Assembly: GCA_023415825.1 (NCBI GenBank)
Contig: JAEZJF010000015.1
Coordinates: 229,138-293,137 of the forward strand
DNA length: 64,000 bases
Source: Bacillota bacterium
Lineage (GTDB): Bacteria > Bacillota > Clostridia > DSM-8532
Reading direction: 5' to 3'
Positions 1 to 7,926 of this stretch are shown here, one piece after another. The position numbers and the translations under genes were made by a program. Under the pieces are notes generated by a model. The model did no database searches and was not told the DNA's origin. It was given only the letters and a program-made list of their open reading frames with translations. How positions within the stretch are numbered: the stretch's first letter is position 1; each line of letters begins with the position of its first letter.

Positions 1-47
1 AAGAGATTATCGAGAACATTGAAACACGTTGTGTTATAATAACATTA

Positions 48-96
48 CCCGTTACCAGAGTTCGTTCCCAAAGGAACGAACAACAAGCCTCGACCC
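48..96 (-). repeat. Hairpin repeat family 1, copy A
   Basis: On the minus strand this reads GGGTCGAGGCTTGTTG, then a 9-bp perfect hairpin (60-68 with 73-81, loop CAAA), then CTCTGGTAACGGG. The same flanks with a different hairpin occur near 2.7, 7.7 and 62.1 kb. It sits between a TATAAT-like box (35-40) and the Fnr-type gene, so it would lie in that gene's 5' leader if the box is its -10. Confidence 0.65.
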
Positions 97-198
97 ATGA
101 GAGAAATTAAAAAATTTCGAACGGGGGCCCAAGTTATTGATACTTCGTATTAATAATTCTGTCAGACACTTTATTGAGTCAGAATGAGAGAAGGATGG

Positions 199-918
199 AT
201 GTTTGTGGATAAAACCCTGTGCACTTGTGATGCATGCCACAATAAGCTTTGTGCCAAGAGTGTAACGATTTTTTCTTCCCTGGACGCGCAACAGCTTTCA
301 AAAGTAATTAACTTGATCATTCATAAAGAATATAAAAAAGGCGAGCTCCTGGTTTTAGAAGGTCAAGCCTTAAACAGTCTGGTTATCATTAATGAAGGTC
401 AGGTAAAGGCCTTCAGAACAACCCAGGAGGGGCGTGAGCAGATTCTTCACATTTTCTCCGAAGGTGATTTTTTTGGCGAAAGGAATCTTTTGCGAGATCA
501 AGCTTCTGCATACAGTGTAGAAGCCCTTGAGGAGACCCATATTTGTCTTATTCATAAACGAGATTTCCAGATGATGGTTCAAGTATATCCGGACATCGCG
601 CTTAAGGTCATGGAGGAGCTGTGTCAGCGGCTGGATCGCCTGGAAAACACCGTGGAAACCATGGGTACCCGCACAGTGGAGGCCCGGGTCAGTGCCGTAC
701 TTTTAGAATTTGCCAATAAGTATGGCAAGCCACACCCCAAGGGGCTTATAATCGAGCTGCCCTTAAGCCGGGAGGGTATTGCCAACTATATCGGATTAAC
801 CCGTGAAACGGTGAGCAGGAAAATGAGCTTGTTACAGGATGAGGGTATTCTTGAGATGGTTGGAAACAAAAAGGTTTTACTCCTGGATCGTCCTGCTCTG
901 GAAAGAACGTCTCAATAG
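199..918 (+). CDS. Crp/Fnr family transcriptional regulator
   Basis: Cytoplasmic DNA-binding regulator of 239 residues. The N-terminus carries four closely spaced cysteines (C-x-C-x2-C-x4-C, residues 8-18), as expected for an Fnr-like iron-sulphur or redox sensor. A cyclic-nucleotide-binding-like beta-roll follows (about 25-140, with GDFFGE), then a long dimer helix and a Crp-type winged HTH containing LTRETVSRK. An in-frame ATG at 184 exists, but AGAAGG sits just before the ATG at 199, so I prefer 199 although the spacing is short. It is followed on the same strand by DUF1858 and DUF438/hemerythrin genes, suggesting control of an oxygen, nitric oxide or iron-sulphur stress response. The ligand is inferred, not shown. 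Confidence 0.88.
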   Translation: MFVDKTLCTCDACHNKLCAKSVTIFSSLDAQQLSKVINLIIHKEYKKGELLVLEGQALNSLVIINEGQVKAFRTTQEGREQILHIFSEGDFFGERNLLRDQASAYSVEALEETHICLIHKRDFQMMVQVYPDIALKVMEELCQRLDRLENTVETMGTRTVEARVSAVLLEFANKYGKPHPKGLIIELPLSREGIANYIGLTRETVSRKMSLLQDEGILEMVGNKKVLLLDRPALERTSQ

Positions 919-951
919 TCAAATAATTTCAAATCATGAACAGCGTCACAG

Positions 952-980
952 TTTTCATATTGCTTTTGCATTACTATGAT
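952..980 (+). promoter_or_regulatory. Candidate promoter for the DUF1858-DUF438 pair
   Basis: TTTTCA and TATGAT separated by 17 nt lie about 105 nt upstream of the DUF1858 start. The -35 is weak, so this is tentative. I could not find a clear Fnr-type palindrome around it. Confidence 0.3.
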
Positions 981-1087
981 CTTGGTTACATAATGAAGCG
1001 ATTCATATAGGTATATTTTAAGTAAGAGTGCCTAAACTTCTAACGACAGAAGTTAATGAATCGAACTATGAGAAGCAGGTGTATGTA

Positions 1088-1318
1088 ATGCAGAAGATTC
1101 TGAATCTAAATAAGCCTGTGTTTGATTTAATCAAGGAGTATCCTGAGGTAGCAGAAATTATGAAGGACCTGGGCTTTGAAGGCATAACCAATCCTGCCAT
1201 GCTCAACACCGCAGGACGCTTCATGACCATACCTAAGGGAGCGGCAATGAAGAACATCAGTATGTTTCGCATTAAAGAGGTTTTTCAGGCTCATGGCTTT
1301 GTATTACCCCCTATCTGA
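1088..1318 (+). CDS. DUF1858 domain-containing protein
   Basis: Small cytoplasmic protein (76 residues) consisting of a single DUF1858 domain: a helical module with KPVFDLIKEYPEV and DLGFEGITNP, resembling the N-terminal part of ScdA/RIC-type proteins. An upstream GTG at 1028 would add 20 residues but has no ribosome-binding site; AGGTG ends 6 nt before the ATG at 1088. The gene ends 39 nt before the DUF438/hemerythrin gene, a domain it is commonly associated with in Clostridia, so the two products probably work together. No cysteine is present in the domain, so it does not bind a metal cluster alone. Confidence 0.8.
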   Translation: MQKILNLNKPVFDLIKEYPEVAEIMKDLGFEGITNPAMLNTAGRFMTIPKGAAMKNISMFRIKEVFQAHGFVLPPI

Positions 1319-1357
1319 AACTGTTCTCAAAAATGTTAAACGAAGGAGTGAAAAACT

Positions 1358-2584
1358 ATGAGTGAAGTCATCAATAATCGTAAATATCGTCAAAAGGTTT
1401 TAAAGGAGCTAATTGGCGAGCTTCATCAAGGGAAGGCTGTAGAAGAGGTAAAGGGCCGATTTGAAGAATTAATAAAAGGAATTTCAACTGCTGAAATCTC
1501 AGAGATGGAGGGAGCTTTAATCGCCGAGGGAATGCCTGTTGAAGAGATTCAGCGGCTTTGTGATGTCCATGCGTCCGTATTTAAGGGCTCCATAGAAGAG
1601 ATCCACCGCCCTTCAAAACCGGAGGAAACACCTGGTCATCCCATTCATACCTTCCGATGGGAGAATCGGGCTTTGCAGGACCTGATGCAGACTATAAAAA
1701 ATCACTTGGAAACCTTGAAGTCTGATGATTCAAAAAAGATCATCAAAGGTCTGTTGGATTATTTTGAGCAATTATGGGAAATCGACAGGCACTATCTTCG
1801 AAAAGAAAATCTTCTGTTTCCTTTTATGGAGAAGTATGGGATTACAGCGCCGCCTAAGGTCATGTGGGGTGTTGACGATGAGATTCGTCAAGAGATTAAA
1901 GGGGTTCTGAAGCTTATTAAAAGCTATCACGGTGACAGAAAACAATTGACAGAGAAGGCAGAAGCAGTGCTGGACCGTGTCAATGAAATGATTTTTAAAG
2001 AAGAAAACATTTTGTTTCCTTTGGTTCTGGACACACTTTCAGAGGATGAATGGCTTCAGATTCAAAAGGAGAGTAAAGAGCTTGGTTTTACGCTCATAAA
2101 ACCCAAAGGAAAATGGAAGCCGGTGAGAGTTGATGTGGAGGAGAAGGTTCTGGAGCAGGGGGAGGAGCCCTCAAATGACGGATACATTAGCTTTGATGCG
2201 GGCATCATGTCTCCTGAGGAGGCAAATGCTGTACTAAATACCCTGCCCTTTGATTTAACCTTTGTGGATAAGGATGGTACGGTCAAGTATTTTACAATGG
2301 GAAAGGAAAGAATATTTGCCCGGCCTAAAACCGTTATCGGGCGCCAGGTTCAAAACTGTCATCCACCCGCAAGCATGCACATTGTCGAGAAGATTGTCGA
2401 TGATTTAAAAACAGGCCGCAAGGACCATGAGGATTTCTGGATCCGTATGGGACCTCGTTATGTGCTCATTCGTTACTACGCAGTAAGAAATGAGAAGGGT
2501 GAATATTTGGGTGCCCTTGAAGTGACTCAGGACATTAAACCCATACAGGACATTACGGGCGAAAAAAGACTGATGACTGAGTAA
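1358..2584 (+). CDS. DUF438 / hemerythrin HHE / PAS domain protein
   Basis: Cytoplasmic 408-residue protein with three modules: a DUF438 helical domain (about 1-80), a hemerythrin-like HHE di-iron domain (about 95-235, with HPIHTFRWEN, DRHYLRKENLLFP and KEENILFPL supplying His/Glu ligands), and a C-terminal PAS domain (about 275-400). HHE proteins bind O2 or NO or serve in iron-sulphur repair; the PAS domain suggests sensing. AAGGAG lies 9 nt before the ATG. Its placement behind an Fnr-type regulator and a DUF1858 gene supports a redox or nitrosative-stress role. There is no kinase or HTH, so the output is probably a protein interaction. Confidence 0.87.
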   Translation: MSEVINNRKYRQKVLKELIGELHQGKAVEEVKGRFEELIKGISTAEISEMEGALIAEGMPVEEIQRLCDVHASVFKGSIEEIHRPSKPEETPGHPIHTFRWENRALQDLMQTIKNHLETLKSDDSKKIIKGLLDYFEQLWEIDRHYLRKENLLFPFMEKYGITAPPKVMWGVDDEIRQEIKGVLKLIKSYHGDRKQLTEKAEAVLDRVNEMIFKEENILFPLVLDTLSEDEWLQIQKESKELGFTLIKPKGKWKPVRVDVEEKVLEQGEEPSNDGYISFDAGIMSPEEANAVLNTLPFDLTFVDKDGTVKYFTMGKERIFARPKTVIGRQVQNCHPPASMHIVEKIVDDLKTGRKDHEDFWIRMGPRYVLIRYYAVRNEKGEYLGALEVTQDIKPIQDITGEKRLMTE

Positions 2585-2678
2585 CGCAAATGAAGCATTG
2601 CTCATTGTACAGCTTAAAAGCTCTGACGAAGGGGATGGCTTTATTGAAAAAGCTCATCCCCTAATTCTTTCCCACAAT

Positions 2679-2775
2679 CGGGCCGAGGCTAGTAACGGGT
2701 CGAGGCTTGTTGCGCGTAAAGCGCACTCTGGTAACGGGTCGAGGTTTGTTGTGCGATGCCGTAGAACACACACCT
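2679..2775 (+). repeat. Hairpin repeat family 1, tandem copies B1/B2
   Basis: A partial unit (2679-2690) is followed by a full unit (2692-2730), GTAACGGGTCGAGGCTTGTT plus a TGCGC/GCGCA hairpin and ACTCTG, then a second unit from 2731 with the same GTAACGGGTCGAGG start and a degenerate hairpin. It fills the space between the convergent DUF438 and DUF1328 genes. No coding sense was seen in 2585-2781. Confidence 0.65.
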
Positions 2776-2781
2776 CTATTT

Positions 2782-2955
2782 CTAGCTTCTAGAACCCATA
2801 ATGCGCTTGCCGAATATGAGACTAAGAACAAATAGAGCAATGAATACATAGAACAGGATTTTGGCAATGCCATAGGCCATATTTGCGATAAGGCCAAAGC
2901 CGAAAAGGCCTGCTATAATTGCCAGTACCAAAAATGTTATTGCCCATTTAATCAT
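2782..2955 (-). CDS. DUF1328 family small membrane protein
   Basis: 57-residue hydrophobic protein starting MIKWAITFLVLAIIAGLFGF and containing GIAKILFYVFIALFVLSLI. This is the typical DUF1328/YtjA pattern: two membrane segments separated by a short glycine-rich turn and a basic C-terminus. AGGAGG lies 8 nt upstream of the ATG, a strong ribosome-binding site. Family function is unknown; members are small inner-membrane proteins often linked to stress conditions. The gene is convergent with the DUF438 gene and divergent from the methyltransferase gene. Confidence 0.85.
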   Translation of the reverse strand: MIKWAITFLVLAIIAGLFGFGLIANMAYGIAKILFYVFIALFVLSLIFGKRIMGSRS

Positions 2956-3089
2956 AGAGATGTCCTCCTTAAATTACGACAGTTTAATACAAATAATAGC
3001 TCATCATAAGTGAACACTCTTATTGTGCCAACAACAAGGCTCTGATATGCGTTAAACTTATCGCAATTCTTATTGTGAATACAACAAGA

Positions 3090-3150
3090 TTTCTGGGATC
3101 CGCTCACAATCTTTGATTGCGCAAGCGCCTAAAGGTAACAGGTGGGGCTC
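3090..3150 (+). repeat. Hairpin repeat family 2, copy G
   Basis: Reads TTCTGGGATCCG, then CAATC-TTT-GATTG, then GGTAACAGGTGGGGCTC. It shares its left end, inner ATC-TTT-GAT hairpin and right end with the copy at 5143-5190. It lies in the 306-nt gap between the DUF1328 and MnmM-like genes, which otherwise holds only a candidate promoter. Confidence 0.5.
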
Positions 3151-3160
3151 TTATATTCAT

Positions 3161-3189
3161 TTCATAGGTCATTATTTGATTTGTATAAT
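3161..3189 (+). promoter_or_regulatory. Candidate promoter of the MnmM-like gene
   Basis: TTCATA and TATAAT are 17 nt apart, about 70 nt upstream of the methyltransferase start codon. Confidence 0.4.
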
Positions 3190-3261
3190 CGTGATATCAA
3201 AGAAATAAGTGGGTAAAAGTATAAGGATAAATTTTGCCAAAACATCATTTAGGAGTATAAC

Positions 3262-3831
3262 ATGACATATTTAAAAAAATCCCTGTTTCAAGCCCATGAA
3301 CTCGCCAGACTTGCCATAAAAGAAGGAGACACAGTTATTGATGCCACTATGGGAAACGGCCATGATACAGAATTTCTTGCAAATCTTGTTGGGGAAAAAG
3401 GAAGGGTCTTTGCTTTTGATATTCAGCCTCAAGCTCTTGAAAGAACGCGGGAAAGGTTGGAAAAGGCTCATTGCATGGATCAGTGCACTTTAATTTTGGA
3501 TGGCCATCAGAATATGGATGTATATGTTCATGAGCTGGTGAAGCTGGTGATATACAATCTGGGCTACCTGCCCAAGGGTGACCATACCATTGGAACAAGA
3601 TATGAGACAACCAAGGAAGCCATAGAAAAATCCCTATCCCTTATTTCAGATGATGGGCTCGTCCTTGTAGTGATCTACTATGGCGGTGATTCAGGGTTTG
3701 AAGAAAAAGAAGCTTTGCTTTCATTTTTAAATACACTGGATTGCAGAAACTTTACGGTCATGAGAATGGATTTCATTAATCAAATCAATTGCCCCCCCAT
3801 TTTGATTGCCATAGAGAAAAATATCTCTTGA
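3262..3831 (+). CDS. mnmM: MnmM/YtqB-like tRNA methyltransferase
   Basis: Class I SAM-dependent methyltransferase of 189 residues. Motif I is DATMGNGHDTEFLA (about 27-40), with the acidic motif II in VFAFDIQ, and NLGYLPKGDH stands where the NPPY-type substrate motif is found. These features match the Pfam 'rRNA methylase' family typified by B. subtilis YtqB, now known as MnmM, which methylates 5-aminomethyl-2-thiouridine at the tRNA wobble position. Full-length for the family. AGGAG lies 7 nt before the ATG. Monocistronic, with its own candidate promoter. The family is confident; the exact substrate is inferred by homology. Confidence 0.83.
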   Translation: MTYLKKSLFQAHELARLAIKEGDTVIDATMGNGHDTEFLANLVGEKGRVFAFDIQPQALERTRERLEKAHCMDQCTLILDGHQNMDVYVHELVKLVIYNLGYLPKGDHTIGTRYETTKEAIEKSLSLISDDGLVLVVIYYGGDSGFEEKEALLSFLNTLDCRNFTVMRMDFINQINCPPILIAIEKNIS

Positions 3832-3925
3832 TAGAGATGAATCTCAAATAGTCCACCGTGTAATAAAATTTCATATTGTAACATGAAGTTGAAATATTAT
3901 TGCAATTAAGATATAATGACATCAT

Positions 3926-3963
3926 CCGTTACGGAAATCAAAGATTTCGAGCAGATACCCGAG
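3926..3963 (-). repeat. Hairpin repeat family 2, copy H
   Basis: On the minus strand: GAAATC-TTT-GATTTC followed by CGTAACGG, as in the copy at 5143. It lies in the 290-nt gap before murR. The adjacent stretch 3962-3995 (TTTGAAACAC, then TTATGTTATATTAT) resembles positions 19-41 of the window. Confidence 0.45.
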
Positions 3964-4124
3964 TCTTTGAAACACTTTATGTTATATTATTTATGGAGAT
4001 CAAGGGGACTGCTACACATAACCTGCGATTATTGGCAAAAAATGCAGAATAATGTATTCAAAACCGGATGAAGTATGCAATAATAATATTGTGGACTATG
4101 AAATGAGATTGGGTGGTGAAAGCA

Positions 4125-4985
4125 ATGCCAGTGAATGACAATATATTGCTTAAACTTAGAGAAATCAAGGATAGCCTTACACCTGTTGAAAAAATGATAG
4201 CTGACTATGTACTGGAAAACACCGCAGAAGTTCCTCGTCAGTCTATCAAAGCCTTGGCAACAAAAAGTAAAACCAGTGATGCTTCTGTTTTAAGATTTTG
4301 CAAAACTCTAGGCTATAGCGGATATCGTGATTTTATAGTCAGTATTTCCGCATCTTTGGGCTCCATGGATGAGGATCAGGCTGACCAATATACCGATATT
4401 CAACCTGGGGATGATTTGCAGACGATCATAAACAATATTTCACTCAATAACTGCAGATCAATCGAGGACACGCTTCGTGTCATTAATCGCGAGGAAATCG
4501 GCCGTGCTGTTGAGCTCTTGCGGAAGAGCCAGAGAATAGATTTTTATGGCGTTGCTGCCTCCGGGCTTGTGTGTATGGATGCCCAGCAAAAGTTCATGCG
4601 CATTAATAAAATGTGCCATGCTTTCACCGATGGCCATAGCCAGCTTACTGCGGCCACACTCCTTAAAAACACGGATGTGGCTGTTATGATATCCAACTCC
4701 GGCAATACGACAGAGATATTGGAAGCACTTGAGGTAGCCAAATCATCAGGGGCAAAGGTAATCGCCATAACCCGCTACAATCGAAGTCCGCTGGCTGAGA
4801 AAGCCGATATAGTGCTCTTCATTTCCACACCGGAAATAACCATCCGAAGCGGAGCAATGGGATCCAGAATTGCTATGCTCAATGTCATAGATATTCTTTT
4901 TGCAGGTGTTGCAAGCGCAGAATATAAAAATGTAAAGAAATATTTGAAAAAGACCCACGACATCCTTCTAAGCAAACAGTTGTAA
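4125..4985 (+). CDS. murR: MurR/RpiR family transcriptional regulator
   Basis: Regulator of about 286 residues with an N-terminal RpiR-type HTH (ALATKSKTSDASVLRFCKTL) and a C-terminal SIS sugar-isomerase domain that binds phosphosugars (MISNSGNTTEILEALE). Two GTG codons (4113, 4116) extend the frame, but GGTG with 6-nt spacing precedes the ATG at 4125. It sits upstream of murQ and anmK, so the likely effector is N-acetylmuramic acid 6-phosphate and the likely target the murQ promoter at 5327. It is separated from murQ by a terminator-like hairpin and 500 nt, so it is not simply co-transcribed. The family call is firm; the ligand is inferred from neighbours. Confidence 0.87.
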   Translation: MPVNDNILLKLREIKDSLTPVEKMIADYVLENTAEVPRQSIKALATKSKTSDASVLRFCKTLGYSGYRDFIVSISASLGSMDEDQADQYTDIQPGDDLQTIINNISLNNCRSIEDTLRVINREEIGRAVELLRKSQRIDFYGVAASGLVCMDAQQKFMRINKMCHAFTDGHSQLTAATLLKNTDVAVMISNSGNTTEILEALEVAKSSGAKVIAITRYNRSPLAEKADIVLFISTPEITIRSGAMGSRIAMLNVIDILFAGVASAEYKNVKKYLKKTHDILLSKQL

Positions 4986-5062
4986 GCTTTGCGGAGCAAA
5001 GCGCGTCCGGTCATGCGGCAGGTGTTTACGAAGTAAAACACTGAGAGCATGAAGGAGGACAC
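4986..5062 (+). repeat. Hairpin-rich downstream region of murR
   Basis: GCTTTGC-GGA-GCAAAGC (4986-5002) follows the murR stop codon directly. GTGTTTAC-GAA-GTAAAACAC (about 5018-5036) follows GGTCATGCGGCAG, loosely resembling repeat family 1. GGAGCAAAG recurs at 4993 and again near 5087. No coding sense seen. Confidence 0.4.
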
Positions 5063-5100
5063 CGCTAACCCTTCGTGTAATGTAGTGGAGCAAAGTGCTT

Positions 5101-5126
5101 AGCCCGTTTCCTTGAACGGGCTATTA
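5101..5126 (+). terminator. Terminator-like hairpin after murR
   Basis: AGCCCGTT (5101-5108) pairs with AACGGGCT (5115-5122). The tail ATTATTATA is AT-rich but not a clean T tract, so termination strength is uncertain. Confidence 0.45.
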
Positions 5127-5142
5127 TTATACAGTAACAAGG

Positions 5143-5190
5143 TTCCCGGGACCCGTTGGAAATCTTTGATTTCGTTAACGGGTGGGGTTC
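5143..5190 (+). repeat. Hairpin repeat family 2, copy F
   Basis: CCCGTT (5152-5157) pairs with AACGGG (5177-5182) around an inner GAAATC-TTT-GATTTC hairpin. The ends TTCCCGGGACCCG and AACGGGTGGGGTTC match copy G near 3.1 kb. Confidence 0.55.
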
Positions 5191-5263
5191 AGTAGGTGAA
5201 AAACCAAGATAAGTGGTGCGTTCAGTAGATTTTGGCTTGCCAGTCTGTAACGCACCACTCATC

Positions 5264-5296
5264 ATATAATTATGAAATAAAATATCATAATTATAT
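5264..5296. promoter_or_regulatory. Perfect 12-bp inverted repeat, possible MurR operator
   Basis: ATATAATTATGA (5264-5275) and TCATAATTATAT (5285-5296) form a perfect inverted repeat with a 9-nt spacer, ending 30 nt before the -35 of the murQ promoter. Size and placement fit a dimeric repressor/activator site; assignment to MurR is by position only. Confidence 0.45.
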
Positions 5297-5326
5297 TTCA
5301 TTACAGAATAAAATTTCAATTATATA

Positions 5327-5355
5327 TTGACACTCATAGGATTATCATTTATTAT
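5327..5355 (+). promoter_or_regulatory. murQ-anmK promoter
   Basis: TTGACA (5327-5332) and TATTAT (5350-5355) with 17-nt spacing, a near-consensus vegetative promoter. The predicted start near 5362 leaves a leader of about 130 nt before the murQ ATG at 5496. Confidence 0.65.
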
Positions 5356-5495
5356 AGTCATAGAAATCATGCATGCTGAAGATGGTTTTGAATACCGCTT
5401 TAAGTGCAGCCTACAGACAGACACATAATTTATGCACGAGGGGGATGAACGGAAAATTGACCTATTACAATGGCGTGCAAAATATTGGATCTGAT

Positions 5496-6419
5496 ATGAG
5501 TTTGGATATTCATACCGTTGATCAGTATTTTTCTGAACTAACAACGGAAGAGATTAACGCGGAAACGCAGAGAATTGACGAATGCAGTACCGAAGCTATA
5601 CTCAAGCTGATCAATGATCAAGATGCTCTGGTACATACCGCAGTTGGAAAAGAAATCCCCAATATTGCTAAAGCTGTTGATCTGTTGCACAAATCCCTTG
5701 AAAATGGCGGAAGGATGTTTTACATAGGCGCCGGAACTTCAGGAAGACTGGGAATTCTGGATGCCTCGGAGTGTCCCCCTACATATGGAACTGACCCCGA
5801 GCTGGTTCAGGCTTATATCGCAGGTGGTGATACTGCAATGAGAACTGCGGTGGAAGGCTGCGAAGATAATCAGGATTTGGGGATAAAGCTGATTCATGAT
5901 TGTAAAATTACTCACATGGATGTTGTTGTGGGTATAACGGCAAGCGGGGGAGCACCCTTTGTTCTTGCGGCTGTTGAAGAAGCAAAGAAACGCGGGGCAT
6001 CTACCATAGGCGTTGTCAACAACAAAAATTCGAAGCTCTCTCGCATATGCGACGTCTGTATCGCTCCCATTGTAGGGCCGGAGGTTATTGTCGGCTCTAC
6101 GCGAATGAAATCGGGTACCGCTCAAAAGCTGGTTCTGAATATGCTCACCACCTGTACAATGATCAAGCTGGGCAAAGTATACGGAAATTTGATGGTTGAT
6201 CTGAAAGCAACCAACAAAAAACTTTATGACCGTGCACAACGCATTGTATGCCACGTAACTGGCGTAGAAATGAAGACAGCGGCACAATATTTGCAAAAAG
6301 CGAATATGAATACCAAGGTGGCTATTCTGATGATAAAGACCAGCTTAACAGCAGAAGAAGCAGAAGATTTGCTTAAGCACCATGGCGGAAGGCTGAAAGA
6401 GTCTATTGAGGCTTTATAA
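5496..6419 (+). CDS. murQ: N-acetylmuramic acid 6-phosphate etherase
   Basis: Cleaves the lactyl ether of MurNAc-6-phosphate to give GlcNAc-6-phosphate and D-lactate in cytoplasmic cell-wall recycling. The 307-residue product has the SIS-domain signature GAGTSGRLG, the family motif DASECPPTYG, and GSTRMKSGTAQK. The frame opens at 5373 with 41 extra residues unlike MurQ N-termini; the ATG at 5496 gives the normal length and starts just before the conserved LTTEEIN, although its ribosome-binding site is weak. ATG 5445 is a less likely alternative (GAGGGGG too close). anmK follows after 40 nt, so the product of one recycling enzyme feeds the other. Confidence 0.93.
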   Translation: MSLDIHTVDQYFSELTTEEINAETQRIDECSTEAILKLINDQDALVHTAVGKEIPNIAKAVDLLHKSLENGGRMFYIGAGTSGRLGILDASECPPTYGTDPELVQAYIAGGDTAMRTAVEGCEDNQDLGIKLIHDCKITHMDVVVGITASGGAPFVLAAVEEAKKRGASTIGVVNNKNSKLSRICDVCIAPIVGPEVIVGSTRMKSGTAQKLVLNMLTTCTMIKLGKVYGNLMVDLKATNKKLYDRAQRIVCHVTGVEMKTAAQYLQKANMNTKVAILMIKTSLTAEEAEDLLKHHGGRLKESIEAL

Positions 6420-6459
6420 CCCACTGAGGCTTTGTGCCATGTCATAAAGGGATGATTGA

Positions 6460-7656
6460 ATGTTTGAGAAACTAGCAAATAAACCTGTACGTAGAATCAT
6501 CGGCCTTATGTCGGGTACATCTGTTGATGGCATAGATGCTGCTCTGGTGGAAATAAAGGGAAAGGAAAACCCCCAGGTCAGGCTGGTGGCTTTTGATAAT
6601 ATTCCCTATTCAGATGAAGTTCGAAAAAGGATTTTTGAATTATTCAACATCGAAACCTCTACAGTAGACAAAATAGGCTTTATGAATTTTCTTCTCGGGG
6701 AGCTTTTTGCGGAAGCTGCCCTGTCCGTCGTTAAAAAAGCCGGTCTCGTACCATCTGATATTGATGTGATCGGCTCCCATGGTCAAACTATTTATCATCA
6801 GCCCCAAAGCAGCATCATCAATGGCTATGATATCCGTTATACCGTCCAAATCGGGGAAGGCGCAGTAATTTCGGCCCGTACGGGAATTCCCTGTGTTACG
6901 GATTTTCGTGTTGCGGACATGGCTTTGGGTGGCCAAGGAGCGCCCTTGGTACCTTTTACTGAATACATTCTTTACCGGAGTCATACAAAGAATATCCTCT
7001 TGCAGAACATAGGAGGTATCGGGAACATTACGGTCATACCGGCCGGATGTGACGCCTCACAAGTCTTAGCCTTTGACACAGGGCCTGGAAACATGGTGAT
7101 TGACGGACTTGTAGCCCGGCTATATCAAGGGCGGCTTAGCATGGATAAGGGCGGAGAAATCGCAAAATCCGGCAGCATACATAAGGGCTTGCTCCATATC
7201 CTGACCAGTGATCCCTACTTCGCCCTGGTGCCTCCAAAAACAACCGGACGGGAGTATTTTGGAGCCGACTATGTCAATAAAATTCTTCAATATATGGAAC
7301 AGCAGGGTATATCCCGTGAGGATGGCATTGCCACAGTAACTTACGCCACTGCATGGTCCATTGGAGACGCCTATGGACGGTTTATCCATGATAAATGCAA
7401 AGCCGATACGCTCATAATTGGCGGAGGCGGAAGCTATAATCATACTCTGATAAAATACATCGCACAGGAAATGACCTTCTATGGGGTGGAAACCCTTACT
7501 CAGGAAGAGATTGGCCATAACAGCGACGCCAAAGAGGCAGTCGCCTTTGCGATTTTGGCGGATTGTACAATCTTCGGAAAAGCCAATGTACTCCCTAATG
7601 TAACAGGAGCCAATCAGGCTGCGGTCATGGGGAAAATATCACTGCCGCCATTCTGA
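6460..7656 (+). CDS. anmK: Anhydro-N-acetylmuramic acid kinase
   Basis: Phosphorylates and opens 1,6-anhydro-MurNAc to MurNAc-6-phosphate, the MurQ substrate. The 398-residue protein has the family's N-terminal phosphate loop GLMSGTSVDGIDAAL, GSHGQTIYH, DTGPGNMVIDG and GGGGSYN, all in the ASKHA-kinase order. Full-length. AAAGGG lies upstream of the ATG. It is the second gene of the murQ operon. Because anhydro-MurNAc comes from lytic transglycosylase activity, the pair implies uptake of released muropeptide sugars, though no transporter gene is adjacent. Confidence 0.94.
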   Translation: MFEKLANKPVRRIIGLMSGTSVDGIDAALVEIKGKENPQVRLVAFDNIPYSDEVRKRIFELFNIETSTVDKIGFMNFLLGELFAEAALSVVKKAGLVPSDIDVIGSHGQTIYHQPQSSIINGYDIRYTVQIGEGAVISARTGIPCVTDFRVADMALGGQGAPLVPFTEYILYRSHTKNILLQNIGGIGNITVIPAGCDASQVLAFDTGPGNMVIDGLVARLYQGRLSMDKGGEIAKSGSIHKGLLHILTSDPYFALVPPKTTGREYFGADYVNKILQYMEQQGISREDGIATVTYATAWSIGDAYGRFIHDKCKADTLIIGGGGSYNHTLIKYIAQEMTFYGVETLTQEEIGHNSDAKEAVAFAILADCTIFGKANVLPNVTGANQAAVMGKISLPPF

Positions 7657-7703
7657 CATGTACTCAATCTTTTGTGATAACCTCAATTAATGCTCCATTT
7701 TTA

Positions 7704-7748
7704 GGGTCGAGGCTTGTGGTGCGTTTCATAAGAAACGCACCTCTTTTT
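7704..7748 (+). repeat. Hairpin repeat family 1, copy C, also a terminator
   Basis: GGGTCGAGGCTTGTG leads into a 10-bp perfect stem GGTGCGTTTC/GAAACGCACC (7718-7727 with 7732-7741, loop ATAA), followed by TCTTTTTCTT. The repeat therefore has the form of an intrinsic terminator for murQ-anmK. Confidence 0.7.
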
Positions 7749-7805
7749 CTTAAAAAATTTTTATGCAAATTTATTACAAAAGGCAGGGATAGCTACTGAT
7801 AGTTA

Positions 7806-7834
7806 TTGCATTGATGGTTAAACTAGGATATAAT
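7806..7834 (+). promoter_or_regulatory. Promoter of the transcarboxylase operon
   Basis: TTGCAT (7806-7811), 17-nt spacer, TATAAT (7829-7834), 92 nt before the first start codon. Confidence 0.6.
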
Positions 7835-7926
7835 TCTTATGACCATGTGCTAAATTAATTTGTTAATCTTAACATTTATTTTATACTATTAGCTCTACAA
7901 AATCTAACATTCTACGAGGTGAGAAA

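Noticed and set aside
2661..2897. 78-codon minus-strand frame over the repeat region
   Set aside because: Out of frame with the real 57-residue DUF1328 gene, which has the ribosome-binding site and family pattern.
5739..6296. 185-codon minus-strand frame
   Set aside because: Antisense to murQ; no homology seen.
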